A stretch of 64,000 nt of DNA from Pseudarthrobacter oxydans (GCF_013314975.1 NZ_JABTYH010000007.1:1-64000), one strand, 5' to 3'. Positions 8,386 to 19,899 are shown, counted from the stretch's first letter. Notes: generated by a model not told the origin, from the letters alone. Made by a program: numbers and translations.

Positions 8386-10155
8386 TCAGGATTTGACGAT
8401 TGCCGCACTCCAGGGCGCCAGGGCGAGGGCCTCGCCGTCAAGGCCGGTTCCCTCGTCCGTTGCAAGCAGCACCGTCCCGGAAACGTCCTCCAGCCGCACC
8501 TTGGCGTCTGAGAGGTTCAGCAGTACCTCAACGCTTCCGCGACGGAAACGCAGCCAGCCGGCGTCGTCGTCGAACGTCACGTCCGTCTCGGTGAAGCCGA
8601 GCCCGGCAAGCTCGGGGTGCCCGCGGCGCAGCGCCGTGAGGGAGCGGTAAAGCTCCAGGAGCCGTGCGTGGTCCCCGGCGGAGGCCTCGTTCCAGTCCAG
8701 CTTGGACCGGCGGAAGGTTTCCGGATCCTGGGGGTCGGGCACGACGGCGGGATCCCACCCCATGCGCTCGAACTCCTTGATCCGGCCTTCCGCGGTGGCC
8801 TTGCCCAGCTCCGGTTCCGGGTGGGAGGTGAAGAACTGCCAAGGGGTGCTGGCCGCAAACTCCTCGCCCATGAACAGCATGGGCGTGAACGGGGACGTCA
8901 GGGTGAGCACGGCGGCCACGGCCAGCTGCCCGTGGGACAGCGACTGCGAGAGCCTGTCCCCCGTGGCGCGGTTGCCGATCTGGTCGTGGTTCTGGTTGCA
9001 GACCACCAGCGCCGCAGGGTGCACCAGCGAGGCATTGATAGGCCGGCCGTGGTGCCGGCCGCGGAAGCTGGAGTAGCTGCCGTCGTGAAGGAAGCCGTCC
9101 TTCAGGACCTTTGCCAGCACCGCCAGGGACTGGAAGTCCTCGTAGTACCCGGTGGTCTCGCCGCTGACGCTGACATGGACCGCGTGGTGGAAGTCGTCGC
9201 TCCACTGCCCGGCCAGCCCGTACCCGTTGACGTCCCGCGGGTACAGCAGGCGGGGGTTGTTCAGGTCCGACTCGGCAATCAGGGTCTTCGGCAGCCCGGT
9301 CTCCGCCGAGACGGCGTCGCCCAGGGCGCCGAACTCCTCGAGGATGTGCACGGCGCGCTCGTCCTTCAGCGCGTGCACGGCGTCCAGGCGGAGGCCGTCC
9401 ACGTGGTAATCCCGGAGCCAGAGGACAAGGTTGTCCAAGATGTATTCCCGCACCACGTCGGAGCCGGGACCGTCCAGGTTCACGGAGTCGCCCCAAGTGT
9501 TGGCATCCCCCTGTTTCAGGTACGGGCCGAACTTGGACAGGTAGTTTCCGCTCGGGCCGAGGTGGTTGTACACCACGTCCTGGATGACGCCCAGGCCGGC
9601 GGCGTGGGCAGCGTCCACAAAGCGCTGGTAGGCCGCAGGCCCGCCGTAGCCTTCATGGACCGCGTACCACTGGACGCCGTCGTAGCCCCAGTTGTGGGTC
9701 CCGTTGAAGCCATTGACCGGGAGCAGCTCGACGAAGTCGATTCCCAGGTCCGCAAGGTAGCCGAGCTTTTCGGCTGCAGCGTCAAGGGTTCCCTCAGGGG
9801 TGAAGGTGCCGATGTGGAGTTCGTAGATTACCGAACCCTTCAGCTCCTTGCCCTTCCAGCCGGAGTCCTGCCAGGCGTGGGCTGCGGGGTCGAACGTCCT
9901 GGAGAGCTCATGGACGCCGGCGGGCAGGCGGCGCGACCGCGGATCGGGAACTGGGTGACTGTCCCCGTCCAGCAGGTAGCCGTAGTCCACCTCACCGCCA
10001 GCCGGAGCGTCCGGGGCTGTCCACCAGCCTTCAGAGCCAGGCGCCGTGTCCTTTCCCACCATGGGATACTGCTGGCCGCCGGCCAGCAGTACCACGGATT
10101 TAGCGTCGGGAGCCCAGACGTCGAAGCGCTCGGGCCCGCCATTGACGAGGGTCAT
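8386..10155 (-). CDS. treZ: Malto-oligosyltrehalose trehalohydrolase
   Basis: GH13_10 enzyme that releases trehalose from the malto-oligosyltrehalose ends made by TreY. The 589-residue protein begins with a CBM48-like beta domain ([17 protein letters not shown]), followed by the TIM barrel with [13 protein letters not shown], the nucleophile Asp in [11 protein letters not shown] and the acid Glu in [28 protein letters not shown] supplies the conserved His-Asp pair. Its start overlaps the treY stop by 4 bases, so the two are translationally coupled. Confidence 0.94.
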   Translation of the reverse strand: MTLVNGGPERFDVWAPDAKSVVLLAGGQQYPMVGKDTAPGSEGWWTAPDAPAGGEVDYGYLLDGDSHPVPDPRSRRLPAGVHELSRTFDPAAHAWQDSGWKGKELKGSVIYELHIGTFTPEGTLDAAAEKLGYLADLGIDFVELLPVNGFNGTHNWGYDGVQWYAVHEGYGGPAAYQRFVDAAHAAGLGVIQDVVYNHLGPSGNYLSKFGPYLKQGDANTWGDSVNLDGPGSDVVREYILDNLVLWLRDYHVDGLRLDAVHALKDERAVHILEEFGALGDAVSAETGLPKTLIAESDLNNPRLLYPRDVNGYGLAGQWSDDFHHAVHVSVSGETTGYYEDFQSLAVLAKVLKDGFLHDGSYSSFRGRHHGRPINASLVHPAALVVCNQNHDQIGNRATGDRLSQSLSHGQLAVAAVLTLTSPFTPMLFMGEEFAASTPWQFFTSHPEPELGKATAEGRIKEFERMGWDPAVVPDPQDPETFRRSKLDWNEASAGDHARLLELYRSLTALRRGHPELAGLGFTETDVTFDDDAGWLRFRRGSVEVLLNLSDAKVRLEDVSGTVLLATDEGTGLDGEALALAPWSAAIVKS

Positions 10156-12479
10156 GCCTTTTCTCCATCCGCCGGTACGAGCAATGCCACGGGGTAGGTG
10201 CCCAGGACGTCGGCCACCGGAACGGAGCCGGGTCCGTAGGCGTTGCCGGTGAGTTCGTCACGCACCGCAACGGGAAGTTCGACGGCGGTGTCCCGCCATC
10301 CGCCGTCGGCCGCGAGTCCGGCGGGAAGCCGGGTGGCCAGGGTCAGGGCGCCCAGGGCGCCGTCACCCCCGCGGTGGAATGCGAGGACGTGATCCGCCGC
10401 CGGGCCCGTGGCTGTCACGGGGCTGTAGCCCTGGAACAGTTCGGGCCGGTCGCGGCGGAGCCGGAGCGCGCGGGACGTGGCCAGGAGCTTGCTGGGTTCC
10501 GTGCCGGCCGCGGGGAGGGTGCCGGCGTCGAGCTTGGCGAGCTCCTGCCGGCGGACTTCAAAGTCCACCGGCCGCCGGTTGTCGGGGTCGGTCAGGGACC
10601 GTTCCCAGAACTCGCTGCCCTGGTAAACATCCGGCACGCCGGGCATGGTCAGCTGGACCAGCTTGGCGGACACGGAGTTGGACGCGGCGTAGGAATCGAT
10701 CCGTGCCACGAAGTCCTCCACCGCTTTGGTGACGCGGCCGTCGTCGAACACTGCGTCCACCGCGGCCTTGACGGAGGATTCGAAGTCCTCGTCGGGGCTG
10801 GTCCAGGTGGTGGAGTTGCCGGCTTCCCGGGCAGCCTTCTCGGCGTAGCCCTGCAGGCGTTCCCTGCTTGCGGGCCACGCCCCCACCACAGCCTGCCACA
10901 GCAGGTTCTCGTAGGGGCCGTCCGGAATCGGGGCGAGTCCGCGGAGCGTGGCCAAGGTGTCCGCCCACTCCTCCGGCAGCTCGGCGATGACCGAGATCCG
11001 GGCCCGGGCGTCCTCGCTACGCTTGGTGTCATGCGTGGACATGGTGGTCATGGACAGGGGAAGTTCCTGTTGGCGCCGGACCATCCGCTGGTGGAACTCA
11101 GCCGCGGAAACAGAGAACTCTGTCGGTTCGGCCCCCACCTCTGTCAGGGTGCCCAGGCGGCTGTAGCGGTAGAACGCCGTATCCTCGACGCCCTTTGCCA
11201 TCACCATGCCGGAGGTCTGCTGGAAGCGGACCGCGATGGGGTTCCCGGGATCAAGGAGCAGCGGCAGCAGGGTGCCCACGGCAACCTCGAGGTCGGGCCG
11301 GTGGGCCGCCGCTGATTCGCACGCTTCCTTGAGGATCTCGGCGCCGGTGGGCAGGTATGTCCGGTAGACCGGGAACGCAGCGATGATCTCGGCAATGGCA
11401 TCTGCGGCCTGCTCCACCGGCAGCCCGTAGGACTCCGGTACCAGGCGGGCCAAGCGCAGGACCTCGGACCGCAGGATGCCGTCCGCAATCATCCGCTTGG
11501 TGCCCCTGATCATCTCCGCGTAGTCCGCAGGGGTGCTGGAGCCGCGAAGCTTCGCGTCCAACTCGTCCAGCGCCTGCTGGCCTGCGGGGTCCACGAACAC
11601 CCGGTCCACGTCCGCGAGGGCGTCGTACCCGGTGGTTCCCTCGGTGGCGAAGTCCTGCGGCAGGGTTTCGCCCGGCTCGAGGATCTTTTCCACCAGGACG
11701 TAGGCTCCGCCGCTGAGGTCCTTCAGCCAGCGCAGGTAGCCGGCGGGATCGGCCAGGCCGTCCGGGTGGTCAACCCGCAGGCCGTCCACCAGGCCTTCCT
11801 TGAACCAGCGGCCCACCTCGGCATGTGCTTCCTCGAAGACCTTGGGGGTTTCCACCCGGATCCCGGCCAACGTGGTCACTGCGAAGAAGCGCCGGTAGTT
11901 CAGTTCGGCGTCCGCCCGGCGCCAGTCCATCAGCTCATAGTGCTGCCGGCTGTGCACCTCCTGGGGGGAGTCGCCCTCTGAGTAGCTTCCCGAAGCGAGC
12001 GGGAACCGGTGGTCGTAGTAGCGGAGCTCGCCGTCCTTGATTTCCAGCTTGTCCAGGTCGTCGTCCGAGCCAAGCATGGGCAGCCGGATCTTCCCGCCTG
12101 CCAGGTCCCAGTCGACGTCGAAGGCTTCGGCGTAGGGCGAGCCCTGCCCTTCCTTCAGCAGGGACCACCACCAGGGGTTCTGCACGGGCGTCGCTACGCC
12201 CACGTGGTTGGGCACGATGTCCACCAGGACACCCATGCCGTGCTCGCGGGCAGCCTTGGACAGGGCCAGCAGGCCCTCGGGGCCGCCCCGCTCCGGGTCC
12301 ACCGCGGAGGGGTCGGTCACGTCGTAGCCGTGATCCGAGCCCTGCTCCGCGGTGAGGATGGGCGAGAGGTAGACCCAGTCAACGCCGAGGTCCTTGAGGT
12401 ACGGGACCTTGTCGGCGGCGTCGAACAGGGTGAAGCTGCGGCGGATCTGAAGTCGGTAGGTGGATGCCGGGACCCTCAC
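10152..12479 (-). CDS. treY: Malto-oligosyltrehalose synthase
   Basis: GH13_26 transglycosylase that turns the reducing end of a glucan into an alpha,alpha-1,1-linked trehalose unit. At 775 residues it is full length. It begins [19 protein letters not shown], the conserved TreY opening, then [12 protein letters not shown], the nucleophile Asp in [10 protein letters not shown] and the Glu in [26 protein letters not shown] is the family's late conserved block. Overlaps glgX upstream and treZ downstream by 4 bases each. Confidence 0.95.
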   Translation of the reverse strand: MRVPASTYRLQIRRSFTLFDAADKVPYLKDLGVDWVYLSPILTAEQGSDHGYDVTDPSAVDPERGGPEGLLALSKAAREHGMGVLVDIVPNHVGVATPVQNPWWWSLLKEGQGSPYAEAFDVDWDLAGGKIRLPMLGSDDDLDKLEIKDGELRYYDHRFPLASGSYSEGDSPQEVHSRQHYELMDWRRADAELNYRRFFAVTTLAGIRVETPKVFEEAHAEVGRWFKEGLVDGLRVDHPDGLADPAGYLRWLKDLSGGAYVLVEKILEPGETLPQDFATEGTTGYDALADVDRVFVDPAGQQALDELDAKLRGSSTPADYAEMIRGTKRMIADGILRSEVLRLARLVPESYGLPVEQAADAIAEIIAAFPVYRTYLPTGAEILKEACESAAAHRPDLEVAVGTLLPLLLDPGNPIAVRFQQTSGMVMAKGVEDTAFYRYSRLGTLTEVGAEPTEFSVSAAEFHQRMVRRQQELPLSMTTMSTHDTKRSEDARARISVIAELPEEWADTLATLRGLAPIPDGPYENLLWQAVVGAWPASRERLQGYAEKAAREAGNSTTWTSPDEDFESSVKAAVDAVFDDGRVTKAVEDFVARIDSYAASNSVSAKLVQLTMPGVPDVYQGSEFWERSLTDPDNRRPVDFEVRRQELAKLDAGTLPAAGTEPSKLLATSRALRLRRDRPELFQGYSPVTATGPAADHVLAFHRGGDGALGALTLATRLPAGLAADGGWRDTAVELPVAVRDELTGNAYGPGSVPVADVLGTYPVALLVPADGEKA

Positions 12480-14731
12480 TTTGCTGTAGCCTTCCGTTCC
12501 CCGATCTTGGTGGTCTTGCCGGGCTCGGCCACCATGGGGGTGGTAAGCGATTCGGTCTCGCTGGTGGAGGTCTGCGTCAATGCCGCCAGGGAAGCCGCCA
12601 CGGAGTGGTCCGGTTCAACTTCCTCGACGGTGTGCGCACGGAGGACCACCAGGGACTTGGCCTCGACGGGCAGCGGCTGGCCGGCAGCGACCGGCTCCGT
12701 GTCCGCGTTCTGCCCGGCGGTGTCGATGATGACGTCCCAGGCCGGGGCGTACTCGTCCGAGGGCAGGGTGAACTTGACGGTGTCATCGTGGGCGTTGAAG
12801 TACAGCAGGAAGTTCACGTCGGTGATCCTCCGGCCGCGGCTGTCCTTGCCCTGGATGCCGTGCCCGTTCAGGAACACGCCCACGGACCGGCCGAACCCGC
12901 TGTCCCAGGCCTCGGGCTTCATGTTCTCGCCCTCCGGGTCCAGCCATACGATGTCCGGCAGCCGTTCGCCTTCCCCACGCAGTACCGGGCGTCCGTCGAA
13001 GAAGCGGCTGCGGCGGAAGGTGGGGTGCTTGGCGCGGAGCGCGTTGACGGCCGCGGTGAACTCGATCAGCGGCTGGTCAACGGTGTCCCAGTTGATCCAG
13101 GTCAGCTCGGAGTCCTGGCAGTAGCCGTTGTTGTTGCCCTGCTGGGTGCGTCCCATTTCGTCGCCGTGCAGCAGCATGGGTACGCCCTGGGAGAGCAGCA
13201 GCGAGGCGATGAAGTTCCGCTGCTGGCGGGCGCGGAGGCCAAGGACTTCGGGATCGTCCGTGGGACCTTCAATGCCGCAGTTCCAGGACCGGTTGTGGGA
13301 TTCGCCGTCGTTGTTGTCCTCGCCGTTGGCGTCGTTGTGCTTCTCGTTGTAGGACACCAGGTCCGCGAGGGTGAAGCCGTCGTGCGCGGTGACGAAGTTG
13401 ATGGATGCCACGGGGCGGCGGCCGGAGTGCTCGTACAGGTCCGCGGAACCGGTGATGCGGGAGGCGAATTCGCCCAGGGTGGCGGGCTCGCCGCGCCAGA
13501 AGTCGCGCACGGTGTCTCGGTACTTGCCGTTCCATTCGGTCCACTGCGGCGGGAAGTTGCCCACCTGGTAGCCGCCGGGTCCAACGTCCCACGGCTCGGC
13601 GATGAGCTTGACCTGGGACACGACCGGGTCCTGCTGGATGAGTTCGAAGAACGTTGACAGCTTGTCCACGTCATAGAACTCGCGGGCCAGGGTGGAGGCG
13701 AGGTCGAAGCGGAAGCCGTCCACGTGCATTTCGGACACCCAGTAGCGCAGCGAGTCCATGAGCAGCTGAAGGGAGTGCGGCTGGCGGACGTTCAGGGAGT
13801 TGCCGGTGCCGGTGTAGTCCATGTAGTGCTTCTCGTCGCCCTCCATCAACCGGTAGTAGGCGGCGTTGTCGATGCCCTTGAAGGACAGCGTGGGGCCCAG
13901 GTGGTTGCCTTCGGCGGTGTGGTTGTACACCACGTCCAGGATGACCTCGATGCCCGCTTTGTGCAGGGAACGGACCATGGCCTTGAAGTCCTGGACCTGC
14001 TGGCCGGTGTCCCCGGTGGAGCTGTAGGTGTTCTGCGGCGCAAAGAAGCCGATGGTGTTGTAGCCCCAGTAGTTGTTCAGGCCCTTGTCCTGCAGGGTGC
14101 CGTCATTGACGAACTGGTGCACGGGCATCAGCTCGATGGCGGTGACGCCGAGCTTCTGCAGGTGGGAAATGACGGCGGGGTGCGCCACGCCGGCGTAGGT
14201 GCCGCGCTGCTCCTCGGGGATTTCCGGGTGCAGCTGGGTGAGGCCCTTGACGTGCGCTTCGTAGATGACGGACTGGTGGTACGGGATCCGGAGGTTCTGG
14301 TCGCCGTCCCAGTCGAAGAACGGGTTGATGACCACGCCCATCATCATGTGGCTGGCGGAGTCCTCGTTGTTGATGGAGTCCGGCTCGCCGAGGTTGTACG
14401 TGAACAGTGAGGGATCCCAGTCAACCTGGCCGTGGACGGCCTTGGCGTAGGGGTCCAGCAGGAGCTTGTTGGGGTTGAAGCGGTTGCCGGACGCGGGGTC
14501 GTACGGTCCGTGGACCCGGTAGCCGTACTTTTGGCCGGGCTGGACCTGCGGGATGTAGCAGTGCCAGACGTAGCCGTCCACCTCGTCCAGCTCGATGCGG
14601 GTTTCCTTGCCGTCGTCATCGAAAAGGCAAAGCTCGACTTTTTCTGCTCGTTCGCTGAACAGCGCAAAGTTGGTGCCGGTTCCGTTGTAGGTGGCGCCAA
14701 GGGGATAAGCCGATCCAGGCCAGACTTCCAT
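12476..14731 (-). CDS. glgX: Glycogen debranching enzyme GlgX
   Basis: GH13_11 isoamylase-type enzyme that removes alpha-1,6 branches from glycogen, supplying linear glucans to TreY. It has an N-terminal CBM48 domain ([18 protein letters not shown]), [17 protein letters not shown], nucleophile Asp in DGFRFDLAS, acid Glu in [13 protein letters not shown] and [18 protein letters not shown]. The frame opens at 14743, but GAGGAG is placed correctly for the ATG at 14731 (MEVWPGS), giving 751 residues. First gene of the glgX-treY-treZ operon. Confidence 0.94.
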   Translation of the reverse strand: MEVWPGSAYPLGATYNGTGTNFALFSERAEKVELCLFDDDGKETRIELDEVDGYVWHCYIPQVQPGQKYGYRVHGPYDPASGNRFNPNKLLLDPYAKAVHGQVDWDPSLFTYNLGEPDSINNEDSASHMMMGVVINPFFDWDGDQNLRIPYHQSVIYEAHVKGLTQLHPEIPEEQRGTYAGVAHPAVISHLQKLGVTAIELMPVHQFVNDGTLQDKGLNNYWGYNTIGFFAPQNTYSSTGDTGQQVQDFKAMVRSLHKAGIEVILDVVYNHTAEGNHLGPTLSFKGIDNAAYYRLMEGDEKHYMDYTGTGNSLNVRQPHSLQLLMDSLRYWVSEMHVDGFRFDLASTLAREFYDVDKLSTFFELIQQDPVVSQVKLIAEPWDVGPGGYQVGNFPPQWTEWNGKYRDTVRDFWRGEPATLGEFASRITGSADLYEHSGRRPVASINFVTAHDGFTLADLVSYNEKHNDANGEDNNDGESHNRSWNCGIEGPTDDPEVLGLRARQQRNFIASLLLSQGVPMLLHGDEMGRTQQGNNNGYCQDSELTWINWDTVDQPLIEFTAAVNALRAKHPTFRRSRFFDGRPVLRGEGERLPDIVWLDPEGENMKPEAWDSGFGRSVGVFLNGHGIQGKDSRGRRITDVNFLLYFNAHDDTVKFTLPSDEYAPAWDVIIDTAGQNADTEPVAAGQPLPVEAKSLVVLRAHTVEEVEPDHSVAASLAALTQTSTSETESLTTPMVAEPGKTTKIGERKATAK

Positions 14732-14797
14732 AATGCTCCTCATTGTGATTCGGCAGCAGAAGAGCAGGAGCGCCCTGCTGCCGGTGCGAACTAATGC

Positions 14798-16393
14798 CTA
14801 CCGTAACGGTTGGGTGTGACTATTACGTTTCCGCACCCCTGAGTTACTAAGCGTGCTTACTTTACCCCAGATCTGGGGTAGGGAGTCGGCGATACCTCCT
14901 GCGGTGACCGGTCCTCCGGCGTTCACGTCCGACGCCGACCGTCCGGCTTTGCCGTGCAGGGCGGCTCCCAGCGCGGCAATGGCGGCCCAGCGCACGTCCG
15001 GTTCCATGCCCTCCTTACTGAAGCGTCCGACGTCGTTCCCCGCCTGGGCGAGCAGGGCGCCGATGATGCCGGCCAGGACGTCCCCGCTACCGGCAGTCGC
15101 CAGCCAGGGGGTGCCGTCTGCCTGGCTGAACACGTCGCCCGAGGGCGCGGCGACCAGGGTGGTGGCGCCCTTGAGGAGCACGGTGGCGCCGGTCAGTTCC
15201 GAGGCGCGGCGTACCGCGGTCAGGGTTCCGGCTTCCACCAGGTCGCGGTCCTCTGATCTGCCCAGGCGTTGCAGCAGCGAGGCCAGCTCTCCGGCGTGGG
15301 GGGTAAGGACCACATGCGGGCCGAGGTTTTCGGGAAGAACGGGAAGGGCACCCGCGTCCGCGACGACGGGCAGGCCCGATCCCACGGCGTCGCGCGCCCG
15401 CTGGAGCTGCTCGTGGTGTTCGGGACCCATGCCGGAGCCCACCAGCCAGGCCTGCACGCGATTGTCCGCAACAGCTCCGGTACTGCAGACCACCTCAGGG
15501 CAGGCCTGCCTCACCAGGTCCGCGACTTGGGGCGGGCCAAGGTAGCGGACCATCCCCACGCCCGCTGCCAGGGCGCCCCGGCAGGCCAGGACGGCGGCAC
15601 CGGGATAGTCCACGGAGCCCGCAACCACGCCCAGCACGCCGCGGGAGTACTTGTGGGCACGCCGGGGAGGGTGTGGGAGCAGCAGGGCCAGGTCCCCGTC
15701 GTCGAGCCGGCGGAGCGAAGGCTGCGGCAGGTGCTCCTCGATACCGATGGGCACCACCAGCACCCGGCCGGCGTAGTCGGCGCCTGGGTCCGTGACCAGG
15801 CCGTTCTTGGCACCGCCGAAGGTGACGGTCAGGTCCGCCGGCAGCACCGGCTGGAAGACTTCCCCGGTATCGGCGTCCACACCGCTGGGAAGGTCGCACG
15901 CCACCACGAGCGCCTGTCCGCTGCCGCCTGCCAGAAGCTCGGAGACGGCGGCAACCAGCGCGGCAGCGCTCCCCCGCAGCCCGCCTTTGGCGCCTGTGCC
16001 CAGCACGGCATCAATGACGACGTCGGCGCGCGCCGCTTCTGCGGCGAGTGCAGCGGGTGCCGCCCCGTCGAGACGGTGCACCCGGCCGCCGGCGCGCTCA
16101 AAAGCAGCCAGCGCCTGCGGGTGGGCGCTGTCTCCGGTGAGCACCGCCGTCGTCCGCATGCCGCGTGCCGCCAGGAAGGAGGCGGCGTACAGCCCGTCGC
16201 CGCCGTTGTTGCCCTTGCCGGCAAGGACGGAAACACTTGCGCCGTAGATACCCAGGCCTCGGGAACGGCGTTCCCTGATGACGGCGTTGGCCAGGCCGTG
16301 GGCTGCGCGCTGCATGAGGACGTCACCCAGTCCGGAGGCGAGGAGTGGTTCCTCAGCCCGGCGGACCTGGGTTCCGGTGTAGGCGCTGATCAC
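14798..16393 (-). CDS. nnr: Bifunctional NAD(P)H-hydrate epimerase / ADP-dependent dehydratase
   Basis: Repairs damaged hydrated NAD(P)H. The N-terminal half (to about residue 215) is the epimerase, with AGKGNNGGDGLYAA and the catalytic-site VVIDAVLGTG and PSGVDADTGEV. The C-terminal half is the ribokinase-like dehydratase, with VLTPHAGELASLL, KGATTLVAAPSGDVF and TAGSGDVLAGIIGALL. Both halves look intact over 531 residues. It follows acpS by 31 bases on the same strand, the common actinobacterial pairing. Confidence 0.93.
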   Translation of the reverse strand: MISAYTGTQVRRAEEPLLASGLGDVLMQRAAHGLANAVIRERRSRGLGIYGASVSVLAGKGNNGGDGLYAASFLAARGMRTTAVLTGDSAHPQALAAFERAGGRVHRLDGAAPAALAAEAARADVVIDAVLGTGAKGGLRGSAAALVAAVSELLAGGSGQALVVACDLPSGVDADTGEVFQPVLPADLTVTFGGAKNGLVTDPGADYAGRVLVVPIGIEEHLPQPSLRRLDDGDLALLLPHPPRRAHKYSRGVLGVVAGSVDYPGAAVLACRGALAAGVGMVRYLGPPQVADLVRQACPEVVCSTGAVADNRVQAWLVGSGMGPEHHEQLQRARDAVGSGLPVVADAGALPVLPENLGPHVVLTPHAGELASLLQRLGRSEDRDLVEAGTLTAVRRASELTGATVLLKGATTLVAAPSGDVFSQADGTPWLATAGSGDVLAGIIGALLAQAGNDVGRFSKEGMEPDVRWAAIAALGAALHGKAGRSASDVNAGGPVTAGGIADSLPQIWGKVSTLSNSGVRKRNSHTQPLR

Positions 16394-16424
16394 GGCGTCA
16401 GTTCCCGAGGGGGCCCGGGCAGGT

Positions 16425-16772
16425 TCAGCCCTCGGCCAGGACGGTGGCCGTGGCGATCCCGCCGTCGTGGCTCATGGAGAGGTGCCAGCGCTTGACGCCT
16501 TTGGCCTCGGCCACTGCCAGCACGGTGCCCTTGACCTGCACGGTGGGTCCGTTCTGGTCCAGGCCGATCCAGCAGTCCTGCCAGTTCATGCCGGCGGGTG
16601 CACCGAGGACCTTGGCAACAGCTTCCTTGGCGGCAAACCGCGCAGCCAGTGACCGGGTGTTCAGCTCACGCTCGGCGGGAACGAACAGCCTGTCCCGGAG
16701 GCCGGGGGTGCGTTCAAGCTGGCGGCCGAACCGCTCGATGTCTACAACGTCTACGCCAATGCCAACAATCAT
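16425..16772 (-). CDS. acpS: Holo-[acyl-carrier-protein] synthase
   Basis: Transfers phosphopantetheine from CoA to acyl carrier protein. The 115-residue size is normal. The metal-binding start [14 protein letters not shown] (Asp near residue 8) and [14 protein letters not shown] (Glu near residue 50) are the two diagnostic motifs, and [13 protein letters not shown] closes the protein. No Shine-Dalgarno is present; TAGAGT sits 6 bases upstream of the ATG, so the mRNA is probably leaderless. CoA supply by CoaA is encoded nearby at 18929. Confidence 0.94.
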   Translation of the reverse strand: MIVGIGVDVVDIERFGRQLERTPGLRDRLFVPAERELNTRSLAARFAAKEAVAKVLGAPAGMNWQDCWIGLDQNGPTVQVKGTVLAVAEAKGVKRWHLSMSHDGGIATATVLAEG

Positions 16773-16778
16773 GGCACT

Positions 16779-16784
16779 ACTCTA
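16779..16784 (-). promoter_or_regulatory. -10 box of leaderless promoter for acpS
   Basis: TAGAGT on the minus strand ends 6 bases before the ATG at 16772. Implies acpS-nnr are transcribed apart from glmS, whose terminator lies just upstream. Confidence 0.5.
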
Positions 16785-16838
16785 CGTCGACGGTCCCGGC
16801 CGGCTGTGCGCAGCACGCGCGTGGCAGCCGGTTGAAAC

Positions 16839-16875
16839 GAAGGAAGCCCCGGGCGCAGGGCCCAGGGCTTCCTTC
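16839..16875 (-). terminator. Terminator-like hairpin after glmS
   Basis: Perfect 11-base stem GAAGGAAGCCC (16839-16849) / GGGCTTCCTTC (16865-16875) around a 15-base GC-rich loop, 24 bases after the glmS stop. The U-tract on the minus strand is weak (CGTTTC). Confidence 0.55.
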
Positions 16876-16899
16876 ATGAATCAGTACCAGATCAGGCCG

Positions 16900-18792
16900 T
16901 TACTCGACGGTGACGCTCTTGGCGAGGTTGCGGGGCTGGTCCACATCGTAGCCCTTGGCCTGGGCCAGTTCCGCGGCGAAGATCTGCAGCGGGACGGTGG
17001 TCAGCAGGGGCATGAGCAGCGTGGGGGTTTCCGGGACGTAGAAGACGTACTCGGCGTAGGCCTTGACTGCTTCGTCGCCTTCCTCGGCGATGACCAGGGT
17101 CCGGGCGCCGCGGGCGCGGACTTCCTGGATGTTGGAGACCACCTTGGCGTGCAGGGAATCCCGGCCGCGCGGGGACGGGACCACCACGAACACCGGCTGG
17201 CCTTCATCGATCAGGGCGATCGGGCCGTGCTTGAGCTCGCCGGCGGCGAAGCCCTCGGCGTGGATGTACGCGATTTCCTTCAGCTTCAGCGCACCCTCCA
17301 GCGCCACCGGGAATCCCACGTGCCGGCCCAGGAACAGCACCGACTTTTCGTTGGCCATGCTGCGGGCCAGTTCGCGCAAGGGTCCGGCGTTGTCCAGGAT
17401 TTTCTGGATCTTGGCCGGGATCTTGTTCAGGTCCGCGAGGACGTCCTTGATCTGGCCGGAGAAGATATTTCCGCGCAGCTGTGCCAAATACAGGCCCAGC
17501 AGGTACGCGGCGGTGATCTGCGCCAGGAACGCCTTGGTGGAGGCCACCGCGATCTCCGGGCCGGCGTGGGTGTAGAGCACGGCGTCGGATTCACGGGGGA
17601 TGGTGGAGCCGTTGGTGTTGCAGATGGAGATGGTCTTGGCGCCCTGTTCCCGGGCGTAGCGGACGGCCATCAGGGTGTCCATGGTCTCCCCCGACTGGCT
17701 GATGGACACCACCAGGGTGTTCGCGTCCAGGATCGGGTCCCGGTAGCGGAACTCGTGCGCCAGTTCCACCTCGGTGGGGATCCGGCACCAGTTCTCGATC
17801 GCGTACTTTGCCACCATGCCCGCGTACGCGGCGGTGCCGCAGGCCAGCACGATGATCTTGTTGACCTGCTTCAGCAGGGCGGGGTCGATCCGGAGCTCGT
17901 CCAGGGTCAGCTTGCCGTTGATGTCGGAGCGGCCCAGCAGGGTCTGCGCCACGGCGTCGGGCTGGTCATGGATTTCCTTCTCCATGAAGGAGCTGAAACC
18001 GCCCTTTTCCGCCGAGGCCGGGTCCCAGTCCACGTGGTATTCCTTGCCCGCAGCCGGGTTGCCGAAGAAGTCGGTGATCTCCACGGTCTCCGCGGTGATG
18101 GTGACGATCTGGTCCTGGCCCAGCTCCACGGCACGGCGGGTGTAGTCGATGAACCCGGACACGTCCGAGCCCAGGAAGTTCTCGCCCTCGCCCAGGCCCA
18201 CCACGAGGGGTGAGTTGCGGCGGGCGGCCACTACGACGTCGGGCTGGTCGGCGTGGACGGCCAGGAGCGTGAAGGCGCCCTCCAGGCGCTGGCAGGCCAG
18301 TTCCATGGCGCGGGTCAGCCGGCCCTCAGCGGTGTCCCCGGCGAGCTTGTTCCGGTAGATATCCGCCAGCAGCGCCGCGGCCACCTCGGTGTCCGTCTCG
18401 GACAGGAAGGTCACGCCCTTGTCCAGCAGCTCAAGCTTGAGCTCGGCGAAGTTTTCAATGATGCCGTTGTGGATCACGGCGAGCTTGCCGCCATCGGCCA
18501 GGTGCGGGTGCGCGTTGCGGTCCGTCGGCCCGCCGTGCGTGGCCCACCGGGTATGGCCGATCCCCGTCACCGTCTCCGGCAGCGGGTGCGCCTCGAGCTC
18601 GGCGATCAGGTTGCTCAGCTTCCCGGACTTCTTCCGCGACTCGATCGCGCCCTTGGACACGACGGCGACCCCGGCGGAGTCGTAGCCCCGGTACTCCAGG
18701 CGGCGAAGGCCTTCAAGAACAACATCCAGCGCGCTGTGACCGGCAATTCCACCGTCGACTGAACGGCCCACATATCCCACAATTCCACACAT
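16900..18792 (-). CDS. glmS: Glutamine--fructose-6-phosphate aminotransferase (isomerising)
   Basis: Makes glucosamine-6-phosphate for peptidoglycan precursors. The protein has 630 residues. The mature nucleophile Cys2 follows Met (MCGIVGYVG), GHTRWATHG is present in the glutaminase domain, and two SIS domains follow (VVSISQSGETMDTLMA and SVLFLGRHVGFPVALEGALKLKE). It ends with the conserved LAKSVTVE. TAGTCT lies 7 bases before the ATG, so it is probably leaderless. GlmM, which uses its product, is encoded at 21342-22703. Confidence 0.96.
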   Translation of the reverse strand: MCGIVGYVGRSVDGGIAGHSALDVVLEGLRRLEYRGYDSAGVAVVSKGAIESRKKSGKLSNLIAELEAHPLPETVTGIGHTRWATHGGPTDRNAHPHLADGGKLAVIHNGIIENFAELKLELLDKGVTFLSETDTEVAAALLADIYRNKLAGDTAEGRLTRAMELACQRLEGAFTLLAVHADQPDVVVAARRNSPLVVGLGEGENFLGSDVSGFIDYTRRAVELGQDQIVTITAETVEITDFFGNPAAGKEYHVDWDPASAEKGGFSSFMEKEIHDQPDAVAQTLLGRSDINGKLTLDELRIDPALLKQVNKIIVLACGTAAYAGMVAKYAIENWCRIPTEVELAHEFRYRDPILDANTLVVSISQSGETMDTLMAVRYAREQGAKTISICNTNGSTIPRESDAVLYTHAGPEIAVASTKAFLAQITAAYLLGLYLAQLRGNIFSGQIKDVLADLNKIPAKIQKILDNAGPLRELARSMANEKSVLFLGRHVGFPVALEGALKLKEIAYIHAEGFAAGELKHGPIALIDEGQPVFVVVPSPRGRDSLHAKVVSNIQEVRARGARTLVIAEEGDEAVKAYAEYVFYVPETPTLLMPLLTTVPLQIFAAELAQAKGYDVDQPRNLAKSVTVE

Positions 18793-18799
18793 AGGCTCA

Positions 18800-18805
18800 A
18801 GACTA
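18800..18805 (-). promoter_or_regulatory. -10 box of leaderless promoter for glmS
   Basis: TAGTCT on the minus strand, 7 bases before the ATG at 18792; no ribosome binding site in between. No glmS ribozyme-like leader can exist with this start, in contrast to Firmicutes. Confidence 0.5.
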
Positions 18806-18915
18806 TCGGCAGGGGCACCCCAGATCTAAACCGGCAGCGTCCCTGCAGGAGCAGAATATTGCGGCTGCCGCCGCGCGCAGGCCGTGCTCCATTTCGCTAT
18901 GTGCCGGGCGGGGGG

Positions 18916-18921
18916 CAGAAT
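18916..18921 (+). promoter_or_regulatory. Possible leaderless -10 box for coaA
   Basis: CAGAAT ends 7 bases before the GTG at 18929, matching the spacing of the other leaderless genes here, though its first base departs from TANNNT. Confidence 0.35.
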
Positions 18922-18928
18922 CTCTAGA

Positions 18929-19894
18929 GTGACTTTGCAACGCAACGAGGCGAACGGGGAGGGTGTCTCCCCGTTCGTCGAGCTGGACCGGCAGACCTGG
19001 TCCCGGCTCGCAGATGAGATGGAGCAGCCTCTCAACCAAGAGGACATCATCCGTCTCCGTGGCCTCGGGGACCCCCTGGACATGAGGGAGATCCGCGAGG
19101 TCTACCTTCCGCTTTCCAGGCTCCTGCACCTGTATGTGGAGGCTGCCGGGCAGCTGCACGCGGCCACCACCACGTTCCTGGGTGAACACACCCAGCGCAC
19201 GCCGTTCGTGATCGGCGTCGCGGGGTCTGTTGCCGTGGGCAAGTCCACCATTGCCCGTGTGCTGCGTGAAATGCTGCGGCGCTGGCCCGGAACCCCCAAT
19301 GTGGAACTCATCACCACGGACGGCTTCCTCTACCCCCTGGCTGAGCTCAAGCGGCGCCAGCTGCTGGAGCGCAAGGGTTTCCCGGAGTCCTATGACCGCA
19401 GGGCGCTGCTCCGTTTCGTGAGCGAGATCAAAAGCGGCGCCGAGGAAGTGCGCGCCCCCTGGTACTCCCACGTGACGTACGACATCGTTCCGGGCAAGGA
19501 GGTGGTGGTCCGCCGGCCTGACGTTTTGATCGTGGAGGGCCTGAACGTGCTGGCTCCGGCGCGTCCGCGGCACGACGGCCGGCAGGGCCTGGCGCTGAGC
19601 GACTTCTTCGATTTCTCCATCTACGTGGATGCCAAGACCTCCTACATCGAGGAATGGTACGTGGACCGGTTCCGCAAGCTGCGCAGCACTGCGTTCGCGC
19701 AGCCGGAGTCCTACTTCCACCGGTACGCCACCCTGTCCGACGAAGAGGCGGAGACTACGGCGCGGGACATCTGGAAGCGCATCAACGAGCCCAACCTTGA
19801 GGAGAACGTCCTTCCCACCCGGGGACGTGCGCAGCTGGTGCTCACCAAGGAGGCGGACCATTCGATCCGCCGCATGCTGCTCCGGAAGGTTTAA
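18929..19894 (+). CDS. coaA: Pantothenate kinase, type I
   Basis: Phosphorylates pantothenate, the committed step of CoA synthesis. The P-loop is [40 protein letters not shown] and VIVEGLNVL are type I (CoaA) signatures, and FDFSIYVDA plus [11 protein letters not shown] follow. The frame opens at 18884, but the conserved start ([17 protein letters not shown]) and a leaderless -10 layout favour the GTG at 18929, giving 321 residues. Divergent from glmS. Confidence 0.93.
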   Translation: MTLQRNEANGEGVSPFVELDRQTWSRLADEMEQPLNQEDIIRLRGLGDPLDMREIREVYLPLSRLLHLYVEAAGQLHAATTTFLGEHTQRTPFVIGVAGSVAVGKSTIARVLREMLRRWPGTPNVELITTDGFLYPLAELKRRQLLERKGFPESYDRRALLRFVSEIKSGAEEVRAPWYSHVTYDIVPGKEVVVRRPDVLIVEGLNVLAPARPRHDGRQGLALSDFFDFSIYVDAKTSYIEEWYVDRFRKLRSTAFAQPESYFHRYATLSDEEAETTARDIWKRINEPNLEENVLPTRGRAQLVLTKEADHSIRRMLLRKV

Positions 19895-19899
19895 CACAG

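Noticed and set aside
8617-10197. Plus-strand frame of 526 residues opposite treZ
   Set aside because: Antisense shadow of an intact GH13 gene; no recognisable domain or start signal.
16444-18213. Plus-strand frame of 589 residues opposite glmS and acpS
   Set aside because: Composition (Gly/Asp/His/Val) is that of an antisense frame, and it spans two real genes and a terminator.
18803-19897. Minus-strand frame of 364 residues opposite coaA
   Set aside because: The plus-strand frame has all pantothenate kinase motifs; the minus frame has none.
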